A stretch of DNA of 64,000 nt from Gammaproteobacteria bacterium RIFCSPHIGHO2_12_FULL_36_30 (GCA_001801815.1 MGXU01000006.1:1-64000); one strand, 5' to 3'; shown: positions 8,757 through 19,017, numbered from the stretch's first letter. Notes: generated from the sequence alone by a model not told the origin. A program made the numbers and translations.

Positions 8757-10787
8757 TTATTTATCACCTTCACGATCTAAAAAGCTTTGCATTTTTTCAG
8801 CGCGTGTGGGGTGACGCAATTTACGTAACGCTTTTGCCTCAATTTGACGAATACGTTCACGCGTTACATCAAATTGTTTTCCAACTTCTTCCAATGTGTG
8901 ATCGGTATTCATATCAATACCAAAACGCATACGCAAAACTTTTGCTTCGCGTGGCGTTAAGCTCGACAACACTTCGCGCATTGCTTCGCGCAAACCAGAA
9001 TTAGTTGCAAAATCAACCGGTGATTCGATATTGGTATCTTCAATAAAATCACCCAAACTAGAATCTTCATCTTCACCAATCGGCGTTTCCATTGAAATCG
9101 GTTCTTTCGCAATTTTTAAAACTTTGCGAATTTTATCTTCCGGCATATCCATATGTTTACTTAATTCTTCAGGCGTTGGTTCCAATCCTGTTTCCTGCAT
9201 AATTTGCCGACTAATTCGATTTAATTTATTAATCGTTTCAATCATGTGAACTGGAATTCGAATCGTGCGCGCTTGATCTGCAATCGAACGCGTAATCGCT
9301 TGACGAATCCACCATGTTGCATAAGTTGAAAATTTATATCCGCGACGATATTCGAATTTATCAACCGCTTTCATCAAACCAATATTGCCTTCTTGAATTA
9401 AATCTAAAAATTGTAATCCACGATTCGTATATTTTTTCGCAATTGAAATAACCAAACGCAAATTCGCTTCGATCATTTCTTTTTTCGCGCGACGTGATTT
9501 TGCTTCGCCAATTGAAACGCGACGATTAATTTCTTTTACATCATGAATTGTTAAATTACTTGATTCTTCAATCAACGCTAATTTTTTTTGTGCGCGTTGA
9601 ATATCTCTTTTGTGATGTGTTAATAATGCAGCCGATTTTGGATGTGCTTTGATAAAAGTATCCAACCATTTTTCATTCGATTCATTATTTGAAAATGCAT
9701 GAATAAAATCTTTACGCGACACTTTTGCATCAACAACACAATGACGCATAATAATTCTTTCTTGCTCGCGAGTTTCGCGCAATAAATTACGCAGACGCAT
9801 TGTTTGGCGAATAAATTGTTTGATCGATAATTTAAATTTGGAATAATGTTCTGCAACTGCATCACGTGTTTTGCTGGTTGTTTTGTGATTTTTTCCATAT
9901 TTTTTAATTGCAGTAATATATTTTGCAAATAATGTTTCGAGAATTGACATTTGTTCTGCAGTGTAAATTGGATCAGGTCCATTATCACCAAAAGCATCTT
10001 CTTCTTCATCAACACTTTCAGCAACCACCTCCTCCTCTTCTTTTTCTTCTTTTTCCTCTTCCTCATCCTCATCTTTGCCTGCTGTTTTTGCAGATTTTGA
10101 TTTGGATTTTGCAGTTAATGCAGCGAGCGCCGCTTCTTCTTGCGCTGCCGCAATAGCTGCCAATTCTAATTCTTTAATCGCTGCAAGACTCGCTGCATTT
10201 GCAGCAACTAGCGCAACACGCGCAGCAACTTCTTCATCCGATTCAAAATAGCCAGAAATAATATCGCTTAAACGACCTTGCAGCCCGACAATTTTGTGAT
10301 AGCGTTTGATAAATGATTCGATTATTTCAGGATAATAAACTAATGCGCCCATTACTTGACGAATGCCACTTTCAATTCGTTTTGCAATTTCAATTTCACC
10401 TTCACGCGTGAGCAATTCAACACTGCCCATTTCGCGCATGTACATTCGAACGGGATCTGTTGTGCGATTTTCAGTTGCAATTGCTTCGATAACTTCGGTA
10501 ATTTCTTCTTCATCGTCATCGCTATTATCAAGTAATAATTCGTCATTATCGGGTGGTACTTCGTATACGCGAATGCCCATTTCGTTCAGACGGTCAATAA
10601 TACTTTCCATTTGATTCGGATCAACAAAATCATTCGGTAATAAATTCAATAAATCTTCATGCGTGAGATAACCTTTGCGTTTCGCTTCTTGTGTTAACGC
10701 ATTAAAACCAGTGGTTGCAGAAGTGGTTTGTTCTTGTGTTTGATCTGGTGGAGTGACTGATTTTGACGCTGGTTTTTTAGGTGCCAT
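8757..10787 (-). CDS. rpoD: RNA polymerase primary sigma factor RpoD (sigma-70)
   Basis: A 676-residue housekeeping sigma factor. Region 1.1 begins near [11 protein letters not shown]. Region 1.2 is [23 protein letters not shown], split across residues 108-130. Regions 2.1-2.4 contain the [24 protein letters not shown] and [14 protein letters not shown] signatures, and region 4.2 has [17 protein letters not shown]. The non-conserved insert between regions 1.2 and 2.1 has an Ala-rich stretch and a very acidic run of Asp/Glu around residues 235-270. It is last in the rpsU-yqeY-dnaG-rpoD order, 72 bases after dnaG. Confidence 0.97.
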   Translation of the reverse strand: MAPKKPASKSVTPPDQTQEQTTSATTGFNALTQEAKRKGYLTHEDLLNLLPNDFVDPNQMESIIDRLNEMGIRVYEVPPDNDELLLDNSDDDEEEITEVIEAIATENRTTDPVRMYMREMGSVELLTREGEIEIAKRIESGIRQVMGALVYYPEIIESFIKRYHKIVGLQGRLSDIISGYFESDEEVAARVALVAANAASLAAIKELELAAIAAAQEEAALAALTAKSKSKSAKTAGKDEDEEEEKEEKEEEEVVAESVDEEEDAFGDNGPDPIYTAEQMSILETLFAKYITAIKKYGKNHKTTSKTRDAVAEHYSKFKLSIKQFIRQTMRLRNLLRETREQERIIMRHCVVDAKVSRKDFIHAFSNNESNEKWLDTFIKAHPKSAALLTHHKRDIQRAQKKLALIEESSNLTIHDVKEINRRVSIGEAKSRRAKKEMIEANLRLVISIAKKYTNRGLQFLDLIQEGNIGLMKAVDKFEYRRGYKFSTYATWWIRQAITRSIADQARTIRIPVHMIETINKLNRISRQIMQETGLEPTPEELSKHMDMPEDKIRKVLKIAKEPISMETPIGEDEDSSLGDFIEDTNIESPVDFATNSGLREAMREVLSSLTPREAKVLRMRFGIDMNTDHTLEEVGKQFDVTRERIRQIEAKALRKLRHPTRAEKMQSFLDREGDK

Positions 10788-10859
10788 AGAGTTACTCGCA
10801 GAGGTGGTCTTGATAAACCTAGCATTCTAGCGCTTTAGTGTAATTTATGCCAGGCTTTC

Positions 10860-12617
10860 TCACTCAATTATTGCTGTAGTTGTTGCATGTTTTTTAGCCA
10901 ATAATAGCTGTAATAATTGCTTTTCTTCATTATCTAATTCATTTAATTTTGCTTTCGCAATTAAATGAGATAATTGATGTGCTTGATCTTGTTCGTGCAG
11001 ACGTTGTAGTGCGCCGATAAATTCTGCTGCTTGACCTTCTGTTGGAATATGTAAAGGCAGTGCGGCTATTTTTGCAAATAGTGCGCGCGTGACTTCATCT
11101 TCAATTGATTCGAATAATTCACCGACATGTGAAATGGAATTTGCTGTGCATCGTTCAATTAAATCTATCAATAATAATTTTTCTGCTGTTTTTTCAGCAA
11201 ATTTTAATGTAGGTGATTTTGATGCAAGTTGTGCGAGTGATGGATTTTGCAATAATAATTGAATTGCCATTTGCACAGGATTTAATGTTGTGCGCATTTT
11301 TTTTGGTGATGATGAAATGGTTGCCGCACGCGTTTCTTCTTTTTTTACAGATAATTCTGCTAAATCGGTTCGCTGAATATGTAATCGTGTTGCTAGTTCA
11401 TCTAGTAATAAATTTTTGTAAATACCTTGTGGCATGGTTGCGATATGATCGTTTGCTGTTTTTGCAAACGCTGCTTTTCCAGCAATTGAATTGCTAGGAA
11501 ATTCTTTTTCAAGTTGATCGAAAAATACAGTGGGCAAAGCAGTTGCGTTATCAATTAATTTTTCAAATGCAGCTTTACCAATTTTTCGAACACAACTATC
11601 TGGATCTTCTGTTGTAGGTAAAAATAAAAAACGAAAATTAATTCCATCGCGCAATAATGGCAAACTAAATATTAATGCTTTCCACGCTGCTTTTTGTCCC
11701 GCATTATCACCATCAAAACAAAAAATAATATCAGATGTGTAACGTAATAATAATTGAATATGTTTTGCATTTAATGCAGTGCCTAATGTTGCAACAGCAT
11801 AACTAATTTCGTGTTGTGCAAGTGAAATAACATCTAAATAACCTTCAACAACGAGCGCGCGATTTAATTTGCGATGATGTTGACACACTTCATATAAACC
11901 ATACAACGTTTGATTCTTGTGAAAAATAGGTGTTTCCGGCGAATTTAAATATTTTGGAATTTCATTTGTTAATGTGCGTCCACCAAAACCAATTGTTTTT
12001 CCGCGCACGTCGCGAATGGGAAATAAAATGCGATTGCGAAAACGATCATAATAAGTCCCAAGATTTTTTTCAATTAGCATTCCAGCAGTTGCTAATGCTT
12101 CGCGCTCCATTTTATTTTTTGCGCTTTGTGATAAAAATTCCCACGCATTCGGCGCAAAACCAATGCCAAATTCTTTTGCAATTTTTCCAGTTAATCCGCG
12201 ATTTTTTAAATATTCAATTGCGGTGGGAGATTTTTTTAATTCTTTTTCATATAAAGTTTGTGCGTTATATAATTGTGTATACAGTATTTCATAATTTTCA
12301 GTTTCAGCATCATTTGCTTCTACTGGAATTGTCATTCCTAATTGTTGCGCTAAATCAGTCACCGCATCCACAAAAGATAAATGATCATATTCCATTAAAA
12401 AACCAATTGCATTTCCATGTGCGCCACATCCAAAACAATAATAAAATTGTTTAGATTGACTGACAGAAAATGAGGGTGTTTTTTCTGCGTGAAAAGGGCA
12501 ACATGCTGTGTTTGAATCGCCGCGTTTTTTTAATTCAACGCGTGATCCGACGATTGCAACAATATCGGTTCGCGCGACGACATCTTGGATAAAGTTTTTG
12601 GGGATTCTACTCTTCAT
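10860..12617 (-). CDS. dnaG: DNA primase DnaG
   Basis: A 585-residue primase that makes RNA primers at the replication fork. The N-terminal CHC2 zinc-binding domain shows CCPFHAEKTPSF and YYCFGCGAHG (about residues 39-66). The TOPRIM catalytic core has the Glu in VVEGYLDVI and the DGD of FCFDGDNAG. The C-terminal helicase-binding region (about 430-585) is more divergent and helical, as usual. It lies between yqeY and rpoD in the macromolecular-synthesis operon, where it is normally expressed at a lower level than its neighbours. Confidence 0.97.
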   Translation of the reverse strand: MKSRIPKNFIQDVVARTDIVAIVGSRVELKKRGDSNTACCPFHAEKTPSFSVSQSKQFYYCFGCGAHGNAIGFLMEYDHLSFVDAVTDLAQQLGMTIPVEANDAETENYEILYTQLYNAQTLYEKELKKSPTAIEYLKNRGLTGKIAKEFGIGFAPNAWEFLSQSAKNKMEREALATAGMLIEKNLGTYYDRFRNRILFPIRDVRGKTIGFGGRTLTNEIPKYLNSPETPIFHKNQTLYGLYEVCQHHRKLNRALVVEGYLDVISLAQHEISYAVATLGTALNAKHIQLLLRYTSDIIFCFDGDNAGQKAAWKALIFSLPLLRDGINFRFLFLPTTEDPDSCVRKIGKAAFEKLIDNATALPTVFFDQLEKEFPSNSIAGKAAFAKTANDHIATMPQGIYKNLLLDELATRLHIQRTDLAELSVKKEETRAATISSSPKKMRTTLNPVQMAIQLLLQNPSLAQLASKSPTLKFAEKTAEKLLLIDLIERCTANSISHVGELFESIEDEVTRALFAKIAALPLHIPTEGQAAEFIGALQRLHEQDQAHQLSHLIAKAKLNELDNEEKQLLQLLLAKKHATTTAIIE

Positions 12618-12633
12618 GCGAAGTAGTGTAACA

Positions 12634-13086
12634 CTAAACGAGTTTAGATTTTATCTTCTCGCTGACTTTTGACATGTCCGCGCGACCTTGAATTTTAGGT
12701 TTAACGGCAGCCATGATCGCACCCATTTCTTTAATGGTTTTTGCGCCAGTTGTTTGAATTGCTTCTTGAATTATTTTATCGAGTTCCGCATCACTTAATT
12801 GTTGTGGCAAATAATGCATTAATTGTGTGATTTCATGTTCTTCTTTTTCTGCTAATTCAATGCGTTTTGCATCACGAAATTGTGCAACAGATTCGCGACG
12901 TTGTTTAATCATTTTATTTAAGATTGCAAAAACATCAGCATCGATCAGTGTAACGCGTTCATCTACTTCTTTTTGTTTCATCGCTGCTAATAACATACGA
13001 ATAGTGCTTAAACGCAGCGCATCTTTCGCGCGCATAGCATCTTTCATATCTTCAGTGATTTTTAATTTGAGCGCGCAATCCGTCAT
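12634..13086 (-). CDS. yqeY: GatB/YqeY domain protein
   Basis: A 150-residue protein of the YqeY family, related to the tRNA-binding tail domain of GatB. Its cellular role is not firmly known; it is regularly found beside rpsU and dnaG. The family sequence appears at MKDAMRAKDALRLSTIRML, at the RRESVAQF segment, and at the end near MGAIMAAVKPKIQGRADM. ATG 13086 follows AGGAAA; a longer upstream frame overlaps the region next to rpsU and has no ribosome site. It is 25 bases after rpsU and 16 bases before dnaG. Confidence 0.92.
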   Translation of the reverse strand: MTDCALKLKITEDMKDAMRAKDALRLSTIRMLLAAMKQKEVDERVTLIDADVFAILNKMIKQRRESVAQFRDAKRIELAEKEEHEITQLMHYLPQQLSDAELDKIIQEAIQTTGAKTIKEMGAIMAAVKPKIQGRADMSKVSEKIKSKLV

Positions 13087-13111
13087 AACGTTTCCTACGT
13101 AAATGAAATGA

Positions 13112-13336
13112 TTAGAGGCGAATACGTTCTTTATCGAGTGTTTCTTGCTCTTTTTGCAATTTTTTTGCAAAGCGTTTTACTGCCGCTGCATGTTTGCGTT
13201 TGCGTTTGGTAGTTGGTTTTTCATAGTATTCCATTTGACGCAATTTAGTTGGAATACCTGCTTTTTCGCAAGCACGTTTAAAGCGACGTAACGCAACGTC
13301 GAATGAACCAGTTTCTTGAATATCCACAGTTGGCAT
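13112..13336 (-). CDS. rpsU: 30S ribosomal protein S21
   Basis: A 74-residue, very basic small-subunit protein needed for initiation on many mRNAs. The family sequence is clear ([16 protein letters not shown], then [10 protein letters not shown]-like [15 protein letters not shown]). It heads the rpsU-yqeY-dnaG-rpoD operon, and a promoter is visible about 50-80 bases upstream. Confidence 0.95.
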   Translation of the reverse strand: MPTVDIQETGSFDVALRRFKRACEKAGIPTKLRQMEYYEKPTTKRKRKHAAAVKRFAKKLQKEQETLDKERIRL

Positions 13337-13388
13337 GTGTTTTTAACCCTTTATTTGTCCAAAAAGATTGATTAGATCGGGAATCTTA

Positions 13389-13417
13389 ATAGTTTTGCCT
13401 CAATAAAGCAACGTCAA
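13389..13417 (-). promoter_or_regulatory. Probable rpsU operon promoter
   Basis: On the complementary strand TTGACG (13412-13417) is 17 bp from AACTAT (13389-13394). The -35 box is strong and the -10 weak. It would start transcription about 40-50 bases before rpsU. Confidence 0.45.
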
Positions 13418-13438
13418 TTTTCTGAATACTCTGTACAT

Positions 13439-13468
13439 TTGGATAACTAGCGTAAATTTCAGTATAAT
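13439..13468 (+). promoter_or_regulatory. Promoter of the small membrane protein gene
   Basis: TTGGAT (13439-13444) and a perfect TATAAT (13463-13468) with an 18-bp spacer face rightward, about 40 bases before ATG 13508. This sits back to back with the rpsU promoter. Confidence 0.6.
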
Positions 13469-13507
13469 CAATCTGGTCGTAATGTGATTGATACAAGGAG
13501 AGTTGTG

Positions 13508-13801
13508 ATGAGTAAGTATGGAAAATTACATCCTGTTGCATTTGGATTTGCATGGGGAGTGATTTCAGGTATTGGTTGGATGTTATTGTGTTGGGCTGGC
13601 GCTCGTTGGGGTTTTGGATTGTCTTTGATTGGTCAAATGAGCGCTGTGTATTACCATTTGGCACCTACTTTTGTCGGTGGATTGTGGGGATTGTGGTGGG
13701 GTTTTCTTGATTTATTTGTGTTTGGTATATTTGTAGCTCTAGTTTACAACTGCTGTTGTTGTTATTTCTGTTCAGAATCCTGTGATACATCATGTAAATA
13801 A
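13508..13801 (+). CDS. Small membrane protein with Cys-rich tail (holin-like family of Legionellales, tentative)
   Basis: A 97-residue protein with three hydrophobic segments (about residues 7-30, 45-65 and 68-82), many Gly and Trp, and a C-terminal tail with eight Cys in 16 residues (CCCCYFCSESCDTSCK). ATG 13508 follows AAGGAGA at proper spacing; an upstream in-frame ATG at 13484 lies before the ribosome site. The Gly-rich first span and the ALVYN ending of the last span recall small membrane proteins annotated as holin-like in Legionella; this is from memory and does not prove holin activity. The Cys tail could bind metal or be lipidated. Confidence 0.7.
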   Translation: MSKYGKLHPVAFGFAWGVISGIGWMLLCWAGARWGFGLSLIGQMSAVYYHLAPTFVGGLWGLWWGFLDLFVFGIFVALVYNCCCCYFCSESCDTSCK

Positions 13802-13810
13802 TACACAAAA

Positions 13811-13838
13811 GTGGGCGTGAGTATGAACTCATACCCAC
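13811..13838. terminator. Terminator-like hairpin
   Basis: GTGGG pairs with CCCAC and TGAGT with ACTCA around an ATGA loop, with a small internal bulge. It lies between the small membrane protein gene and nhaA. A real T-tract is missing, so it may be a stability element rather than an efficient terminator. Confidence 0.45.
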
Positions 13839-13861
13839 TATATTTTAGGTGATATTAACCC

Positions 13862-15031
13862 ATGCCGTTACGCTCCATTCGCGAGTTTATCAAATTAGAA
13901 TCCAGCGCCGGTGTTATTTTAGTGATGACAGCACTGCTCGCAATTATTGTTGATAATTCATCATTTGCTAATTATTACCATTCATTTTTTTATACCCCAA
14001 TCAAAATTTCTTTTGGAAATATTCATCTGGAAAAACCTATTTTGCTTTGGATTAATGATGGATTCATGACTATTTTTTTCTTGCTGATCGGTTTGGAAAT
14101 TAAGCGAGAAATGTTGGAAGGCGAATTAAATTCAATTTCAAAAATTAGTTTACCAGCAATCACTGCATTGGGTGGCATGATTGGACCTGCCGCTATTTAT
14201 CTTTTTATTAATTGGCACGATCCAATTGCAATTAAAGGTTGGGCAATTCCAATTGCAACAGACACCGCATTTTCATTAGCGATTTTATCGTTGCTTGGTA
14301 ATAAAATTCCCGTCAGTTTAAAAATATTTTTAACAGCGTTTGCTATTTTTGATGATATCGGTGCAATTATTATTATGGCTGTTTTTTACAGCACAGATAT
14401 TTCATTTTTATTATTATTGTGTGCGTTATTATTAATTTGTATTTTAGCATTGTTTAATTATTTAGAAGTAAAACGATTAGGACCTTATTTTTTTATTGGA
14501 TTTATTTTGTGGTTATGTGTTTTAAATTCTGGCGTGCATGCAACATTAGCAGGAATTGTTTTAGCATTTTTTATTCCGCTTAAAAATAAAAAGAATCCAG
14601 ACAATTCCCCATTGCGCAGATTAGAAAAAAAATTACACCCATGGGTTGCGTTTTGTATTTTACCAATCTTTGCATTTGCAAATGCCGGCGTTTCATTTTT
14701 AGGAATAACGCCAGCGCATTTATTATCTTCTGTGCCATTAGGTATTGCGCTCGGATTATTTTTTGGAAAACAAATTGGCATTTGGCTTGCTGCAACATTT
14801 GCGGTAAAAATGGGTGTATCGCGCTTACCAAGCGAAATAACATATACAGCGTTATATGGCGTTGCATTAATTGCTGGCGTTGGTTTTACAATGAGTTTAT
14901 TTATCGGCACATTAGCGTTTCATTCCGTTGCGCCATACAGCGCATACGTTCGAATAGGTGTTTTATTTGGATCTTTATGTTCTGGATTTTTAGGTTATTT
15001 GATTCTACGAGCAGTTTACACAAAAAAATAA
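13862..15031 (+). CDS. nhaA: Na+/H+ antiporter NhaA
   Basis: A 389-residue inner-membrane antiporter that expels Na+ in exchange for protons. The paired Asp residues of the ion-binding site appear in AIFDDIGAIIIMA (about residues 162-174), preceded by the PIATDTAFSLAIL segment; both are NhaA hallmarks. Around 11-12 membrane spans are evident and the length is typical. The first residues (MPLRSIREFIKLESSAG) match the family start. It appears to be a single-gene unit. Confidence 0.95.
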   Translation: MPLRSIREFIKLESSAGVILVMTALLAIIVDNSSFANYYHSFFYTPIKISFGNIHLEKPILLWINDGFMTIFFLLIGLEIKREMLEGELNSISKISLPAITALGGMIGPAAIYLFINWHDPIAIKGWAIPIATDTAFSLAILSLLGNKIPVSLKIFLTAFAIFDDIGAIIIMAVFYSTDISFLLLLCALLLICILALFNYLEVKRLGPYFFIGFILWLCVLNSGVHATLAGIVLAFFIPLKNKKNPDNSPLRRLEKKLHPWVAFCILPIFAFANAGVSFLGITPAHLLSSVPLGIALGLFFGKQIGIWLAATFAVKMGVSRLPSEITYTALYGVALIAGVGFTMSLFIGTLAFHSVAPYSAYVRIGVLFGSLCSGFLGYLILRAVYTKK

Positions 15032-15098
15032 TTTATCCGCGGGGGTGTGTGTGAGAGAAAAATTCAGGTAATATGCACGAAATTATTTGGAGTACTGT

Positions 15099-17741
15099 AT
15101 GTCATCTCAAAACCCACAAACCACTTATCTAAAAGCTTACACACCACCCGATTTTTTAATTGAAAAAGTACATTTACATTTTGATATACAAGATGATCAA
15201 ACGATTGTGAAATCCATTTTAAATATTGTGCGCAATCCAAAAACAAAACATGCTGGTGCGCCATTAATTTTAGATGGTGAAGAATTAAAATTACAAGCAA
15301 TTTATATTGATGGAAAAGCATTAACAGAAAATCAATTTGAAAAAACAGATACGCATTTAACCATTAAAAATGTGTCTGATCAATTTGCATTAGAAACTCA
15401 CGTTGTTATTTTCCCGAAAAAAAATACATCATTAATGGGATTGTATCAATCGCGCAATAATATTTGCACGCAATGTGAAGCAGAAGGATTTCGTCGCATC
15501 ACCTATTTTTTAGATCGCCCTGATGTGATGTCCTATTTCACAACCACCATTTCAGCAGATAAAAAGAAATATCCATTTTTATTATCAAATGGAAATTTAG
15601 TTGAAGAAAAAAATTTAGAGCATGATCGTCATTGGGTGCATTGGAAAGATCCATCAAAAAAACCCTGTTATTTGTTTGCATTAGTCGTAGGTGATTTTGA
15701 TTTAATTACCGATAAATTTGTGACGATGAAAAAACGCAGCGTAGATTTAGATTTATATTTAGAAAAAGGATTTTTAGATCAAGGTGCGCACGCAATGATT
15801 GCGCTTAAAAAAGCGATGAAATGGGATGAAGAAAAATACGGTCGTGAATATGATTTAGATCGTTACATGATTGTTGCAGTCAGTGATTTCAATATGGGGG
15901 CGATGGAAAATAAAGGATTAAATATTTTTAATACCAAATATATTTTAGCAAAACCAAGTACGGCAACTGATACTGATTATATTAATATTGAACGTGTGAT
16001 CGCGCATGAATATTTTCACAATTGGTCTGGCAATCGCATTACATGTCGTGATTGGTTTCAATTAACATTGAAAGAAGGATTAACTGTTTTTCGTGATCAA
16101 TCTTTTACAGAAGATACAACATCAAAAGGCGTTGCGCGAATTGATGTCGTGAATACATTACGTAATCATCAATTTCCAGAAGATGCAGGTCCGATGGCGC
16201 ATCCAATTCGTCCTGATAGTTATATGAAAATTGATAATTTTTATACGGTGACTGTTTATGAAAAAGGTGCTGAAGTGATTCGCATGGTGAAAACATTATT
16301 ATCGCCAAGCGTTTTTCGAAAAGGAATGGATTTATATTTTTCGCGTTTTGATGGACAAGCTGTGACGACAGATGATTTTATTGCGGTGATGCAAGAAGCA
16401 TCAGGAAAAGATTTGTCACAATTTTTGCGTTGGTATAATCAAGCAGGAACACCTGTATTGCGTGTGAAAACACATTATGATGCAAATAAAAAAATATTTG
16501 ATGTCATTATTAAACAAAGTTGTCCGCCAACGCCAGGACAAGAAAATAAATTACCAATGCATATGCCATTTGCAATTGGTTTGGTTGGTGCTGATTGTGT
16601 CGATTTAGATCTACAATTACAGGGTGAAAATGAAATTACAAAAGGCACAAAAATTTTAGAACTGAAAAAACCAGAAGAAACATTTACATTTATTAATATG
16701 AAAGAAGATCCGACACCATCGTTGTTGCGACATTTTTCTGCGCCTGTTGAATTACAATATAATTATACGAATGAACAATTAGCATTATTATTGCAGTGTG
16801 ATTCGGATGCGTTTTGTCGATGGGAAGCGGGGCAGCGATTATTTGTAAACATGATTGAAATTGTCGCGAAAGATATTGCTGCAAAAAAGACACCAACGGT
16901 GAATTTATTATTACTAGATAGTTTTGAAAAATTATTATCAAAACCAATGCAGGATAAAAATTTATTAGCACGCCTTTTAGTTTTCCCCTCATTAAAATAT
17001 TTATTAACACGTATTCAAAAAATTGATCTTGATATTATTTATCAAGCAAAAGTTTTTCTTGAAAATGCATTAGCAAAAAAACTTGAGACATTGTGGTTTT
17101 CTGTGTTGAAGGAAAATCAATTATCGGGTCATTATAAATTTGATATTAATGATGCCGGACATCGTCGTTTAAAAAATATTTGTTTATATTATTTGATGAA
17201 GACTAGCGAGAAACAATATGTGGATATTGCTTATCACGAAGCAATTAAAGCGAATAATATGACAGATCAATTAGGCGGTTTAGTTGCATTGAATGATCAT
17301 GATGTTCCGCAACGTGAAGAAGCACTCGCTGCTTTTTATCATCAATATCAGCATGAACCATTAGTGGTAAATAAATGGCTTACGTTGCAAGCAAGTTCAA
17401 CTTTGCCCAATACAATTGAAGCGGTAAAAAATTTAATTCATAACAACGCATTTGATATTAAAAATCCAAATAATGTTTTTGCACTGCTTGTTACATTTGG
17501 TGAAAATACATTACGTTTTAACGAAATAAATGGCGCAGGCTATCAATTACTCGCCGATCAGGTTCTAGTAATCGACAAAAATAATCCGCAAGTTGCTGCG
17601 CGCATTGTGCAACCACTCACACATTGGAAAAAATTAGATGTTGTGCGTGGCGCATTAATGAAAGCAGAATTAACTCGGCTCTTGGAATCAAAAAAATTGT
17701 CGGGGAATGTGTTTGAGATTGTGAGTAAAAGTTTGCTGTAA
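15099..17741 (+). CDS. pepN: Aminopeptidase N (M1 family)
   Basis: An 880-residue cytosolic zinc aminopeptidase that removes N-terminal residues from peptides. The exopeptidase motif is GAMENKGLNIF, and the zinc site is HEYFHNW followed about 19 residues on by the Glu in LTLKEGLTVFRD. The length and the domain order of N-terminal beta domain, catalytic domain and large helical C-terminal domain fit E. coli PepN. ATG 15099 has TGGAG at good spacing; a TTG 12 bases earlier is less likely. The gene ends three bases before the stop of the convergent ATPase gene. Confidence 0.96.
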   Translation: MSSQNPQTTYLKAYTPPDFLIEKVHLHFDIQDDQTIVKSILNIVRNPKTKHAGAPLILDGEELKLQAIYIDGKALTENQFEKTDTHLTIKNVSDQFALETHVVIFPKKNTSLMGLYQSRNNICTQCEAEGFRRITYFLDRPDVMSYFTTTISADKKKYPFLLSNGNLVEEKNLEHDRHWVHWKDPSKKPCYLFALVVGDFDLITDKFVTMKKRSVDLDLYLEKGFLDQGAHAMIALKKAMKWDEEKYGREYDLDRYMIVAVSDFNMGAMENKGLNIFNTKYILAKPSTATDTDYINIERVIAHEYFHNWSGNRITCRDWFQLTLKEGLTVFRDQSFTEDTTSKGVARIDVVNTLRNHQFPEDAGPMAHPIRPDSYMKIDNFYTVTVYEKGAEVIRMVKTLLSPSVFRKGMDLYFSRFDGQAVTTDDFIAVMQEASGKDLSQFLRWYNQAGTPVLRVKTHYDANKKIFDVIIKQSCPPTPGQENKLPMHMPFAIGLVGADCVDLDLQLQGENEITKGTKILELKKPEETFTFINMKEDPTPSLLRHFSAPVELQYNYTNEQLALLLQCDSDAFCRWEAGQRLFVNMIEIVAKDIAAKKTPTVNLLLLDSFEKLLSKPMQDKNLLARLLVFPSLKYLLTRIQKIDLDIIYQAKVFLENALAKKLETLWFSVLKENQLSGHYKFDINDAGHRRLKNICLYYLMKTSEKQYVDIAYHEAIKANNMTDQLGGLVALNDHDVPQREEALAAFYHQYQHEPLVVNKWLTLQASSTLPNTIEAVKNLIHNNAFDIKNPNNVFALLVTFGENTLRFNEINGAGYQLLADQVLVIDKNNPQVAARIVQPLTHWKKLDVVRGALMKAELTRLLESKKLSGNVFEIVSKSLL

Positions 17742-17743
17742 TT

Positions 17744-18865
17744 TTATTTCCGTCCACACAAAATATATTTCACGAGCGGATCAAGCACACAATATTTATT
17801 ATTACGACAACGATACACAAAATCTTTTTTTTCAAGCGCAACGATGGATTGTTTTGCGCTTGATAATGCCATGCGAGAAAAATTTAAAAATGCGTCATTT
17901 AAAATAGATTCAGTTGCGCCATACCGTGCGAGTGAAATAAGCATTTTTATCTGATTTTCACTTAAATTTTCAATTTCGCGCAATACAGTTGATTTTTCAC
18001 CGAGCGCATAATCATCCCAAGTGTCGATAACTTTTTTGCTATTGAAAATATTTTTTTCAGTCCACAACCGATGACATAATGTGTTGACATAATACGGATG
18101 ACAATCAGTGCATTCAAAAATTGCTTCGATTGCATGTATTTCTAGTTTTTGTTTCCATGTTTGTTGGGCTTGTTTTTGTATAAACGGAACGTATTCGTTG
18201 CGATCAATGCGCTCTAATGTTAAACGATCACATAATTTGTATAAAGGTCTGTGACTATCGCTAAACATTTTTTCTAACAGGTGACGATTGCTGCCAGAAA
18301 ATAAAAAAGATAAATTTTTTGATTGTTGTGCAACAAATCTAATTGCGCCTTCAATTTGTTCTGAACCTGGCATTTGCGCGAGACGTTGAAATTCATCTAA
18401 AAATAAAACTGCATTTTTTTTCTTTTTTTGCAGTAACTCATCAACACTTTGCAACGCATTGAGCAATGCTTGCGGTCTCACTTTTTCTTTTGTAATAGAT
18501 ACTTGTACTTTTGTATTTACAATATTAAAGCCGATGCTTAATGCGGTGAAAAATGCTGAGATTGCTTTTAATGCTTTTTCGGGTGTGTTTTCGCATAACG
18601 CAATAATTTCTCCGATGCCACCCATAATGGTATTTTCAACATCTTCAACTGTTGCGAGCGGAAATAAATCTAAATGCACGTAAGGAATCTGTAAATTTTC
18701 CAACACTTGAATTCCTAAGCTTGTTTTTCCATATCGGCGTGGCGAAATAATCAGGGTAGGTCTCACATCTATAATTTGGTTTTTGAGATGCTCTTGCTCT
18801 TTTATTCGATTACAAAAATTTTTACCGAGCGCTAATTTTTGCGGGAATGATCTTTCTGTTAGCAT
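17744..18865 (-). CDS. AAA-type ATPase with C-terminal winged-helix region
   Basis: A 373-residue P-loop ATPase of the archaeal/prophage-type MNS-STAND group. Walker A is SPRRYGKTS (near residue 42), Walker B is VLFLDEFQRL, and a sensor-like FLFSGSNRHLLEKMF follows. The last 90 residues resemble a winged helix (LSENQIKMLISLARYG...). ATG 18865 has CAGGAAA before it; an ATG at 18898 would fall inside the upstream repeats. Such proteins are common in accessory regions, and their biochemical role is mostly unknown. No partner effector domain or nuclease is fused or adjacent. Confidence 0.75.
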   Translation of the reverse strand: MLTERSFPQKLALGKNFCNRIKEQEHLKNQIIDVRPTLIISPRRYGKTSLGIQVLENLQIPYVHLDLFPLATVEDVENTIMGGIGEIIALCENTPEKALKAISAFFTALSIGFNIVNTKVQVSITKEKVRPQALLNALQSVDELLQKKKKNAVLFLDEFQRLAQMPGSEQIEGAIRFVAQQSKNLSFLFSGSNRHLLEKMFSDSHRPLYKLCDRLTLERIDRNEYVPFIQKQAQQTWKQKLEIHAIEAIFECTDCHPYYVNTLCHRLWTEKNIFNSKKVIDTWDDYALGEKSTVLREIENLSENQIKMLISLARYGATESILNDAFLNFSRMALSSAKQSIVALEKKDFVYRCRNNKYCVLDPLVKYILCGRK

Positions 18866-18886
18866 TGGGATTTCCTGATTACATAA

Positions 18887-18923
18887 TTTATGCTGCATAG
18901 TTTATGCTGCATATTTTATGCAG
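18887..18923. repeat. Tandem 14-bp repeats with TATGCTGCATA core, cluster 1
   Basis: TTTATGCTGCATAG, TTTATGCTGCATA and TTTTATGCAG follow each other without a gap, just upstream of the ATPase start. The core ATGCTGCAT is nearly palindromic. This looks like a repeated protein-binding site in the promoter or leader of the ATPase gene. Confidence 0.6.
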
Positions 18924-19017
18924 TCAAGTTGATTATGAATCAATATTCTATCTATTTGATTTAAAATAATAAATTTATTTTAGATGAGACAATTCTTACT
19001 TTTTTATCACTATATAC

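Noticed and set aside
9620-10072. Lys/Arg-rich open frame inside rpoD that resembles a nucleoid protein
   Set aside because: It is the shifted reading of the acidic rpoD insert (GAA/GAG runs read as Lys/Arg) with no ribosome site.
14485-15054. Several open frames opposite or shifted to nhaA
   Set aside because: Shadows of a strongly conserved antiporter gene caused by low stop frequency in that stretch.
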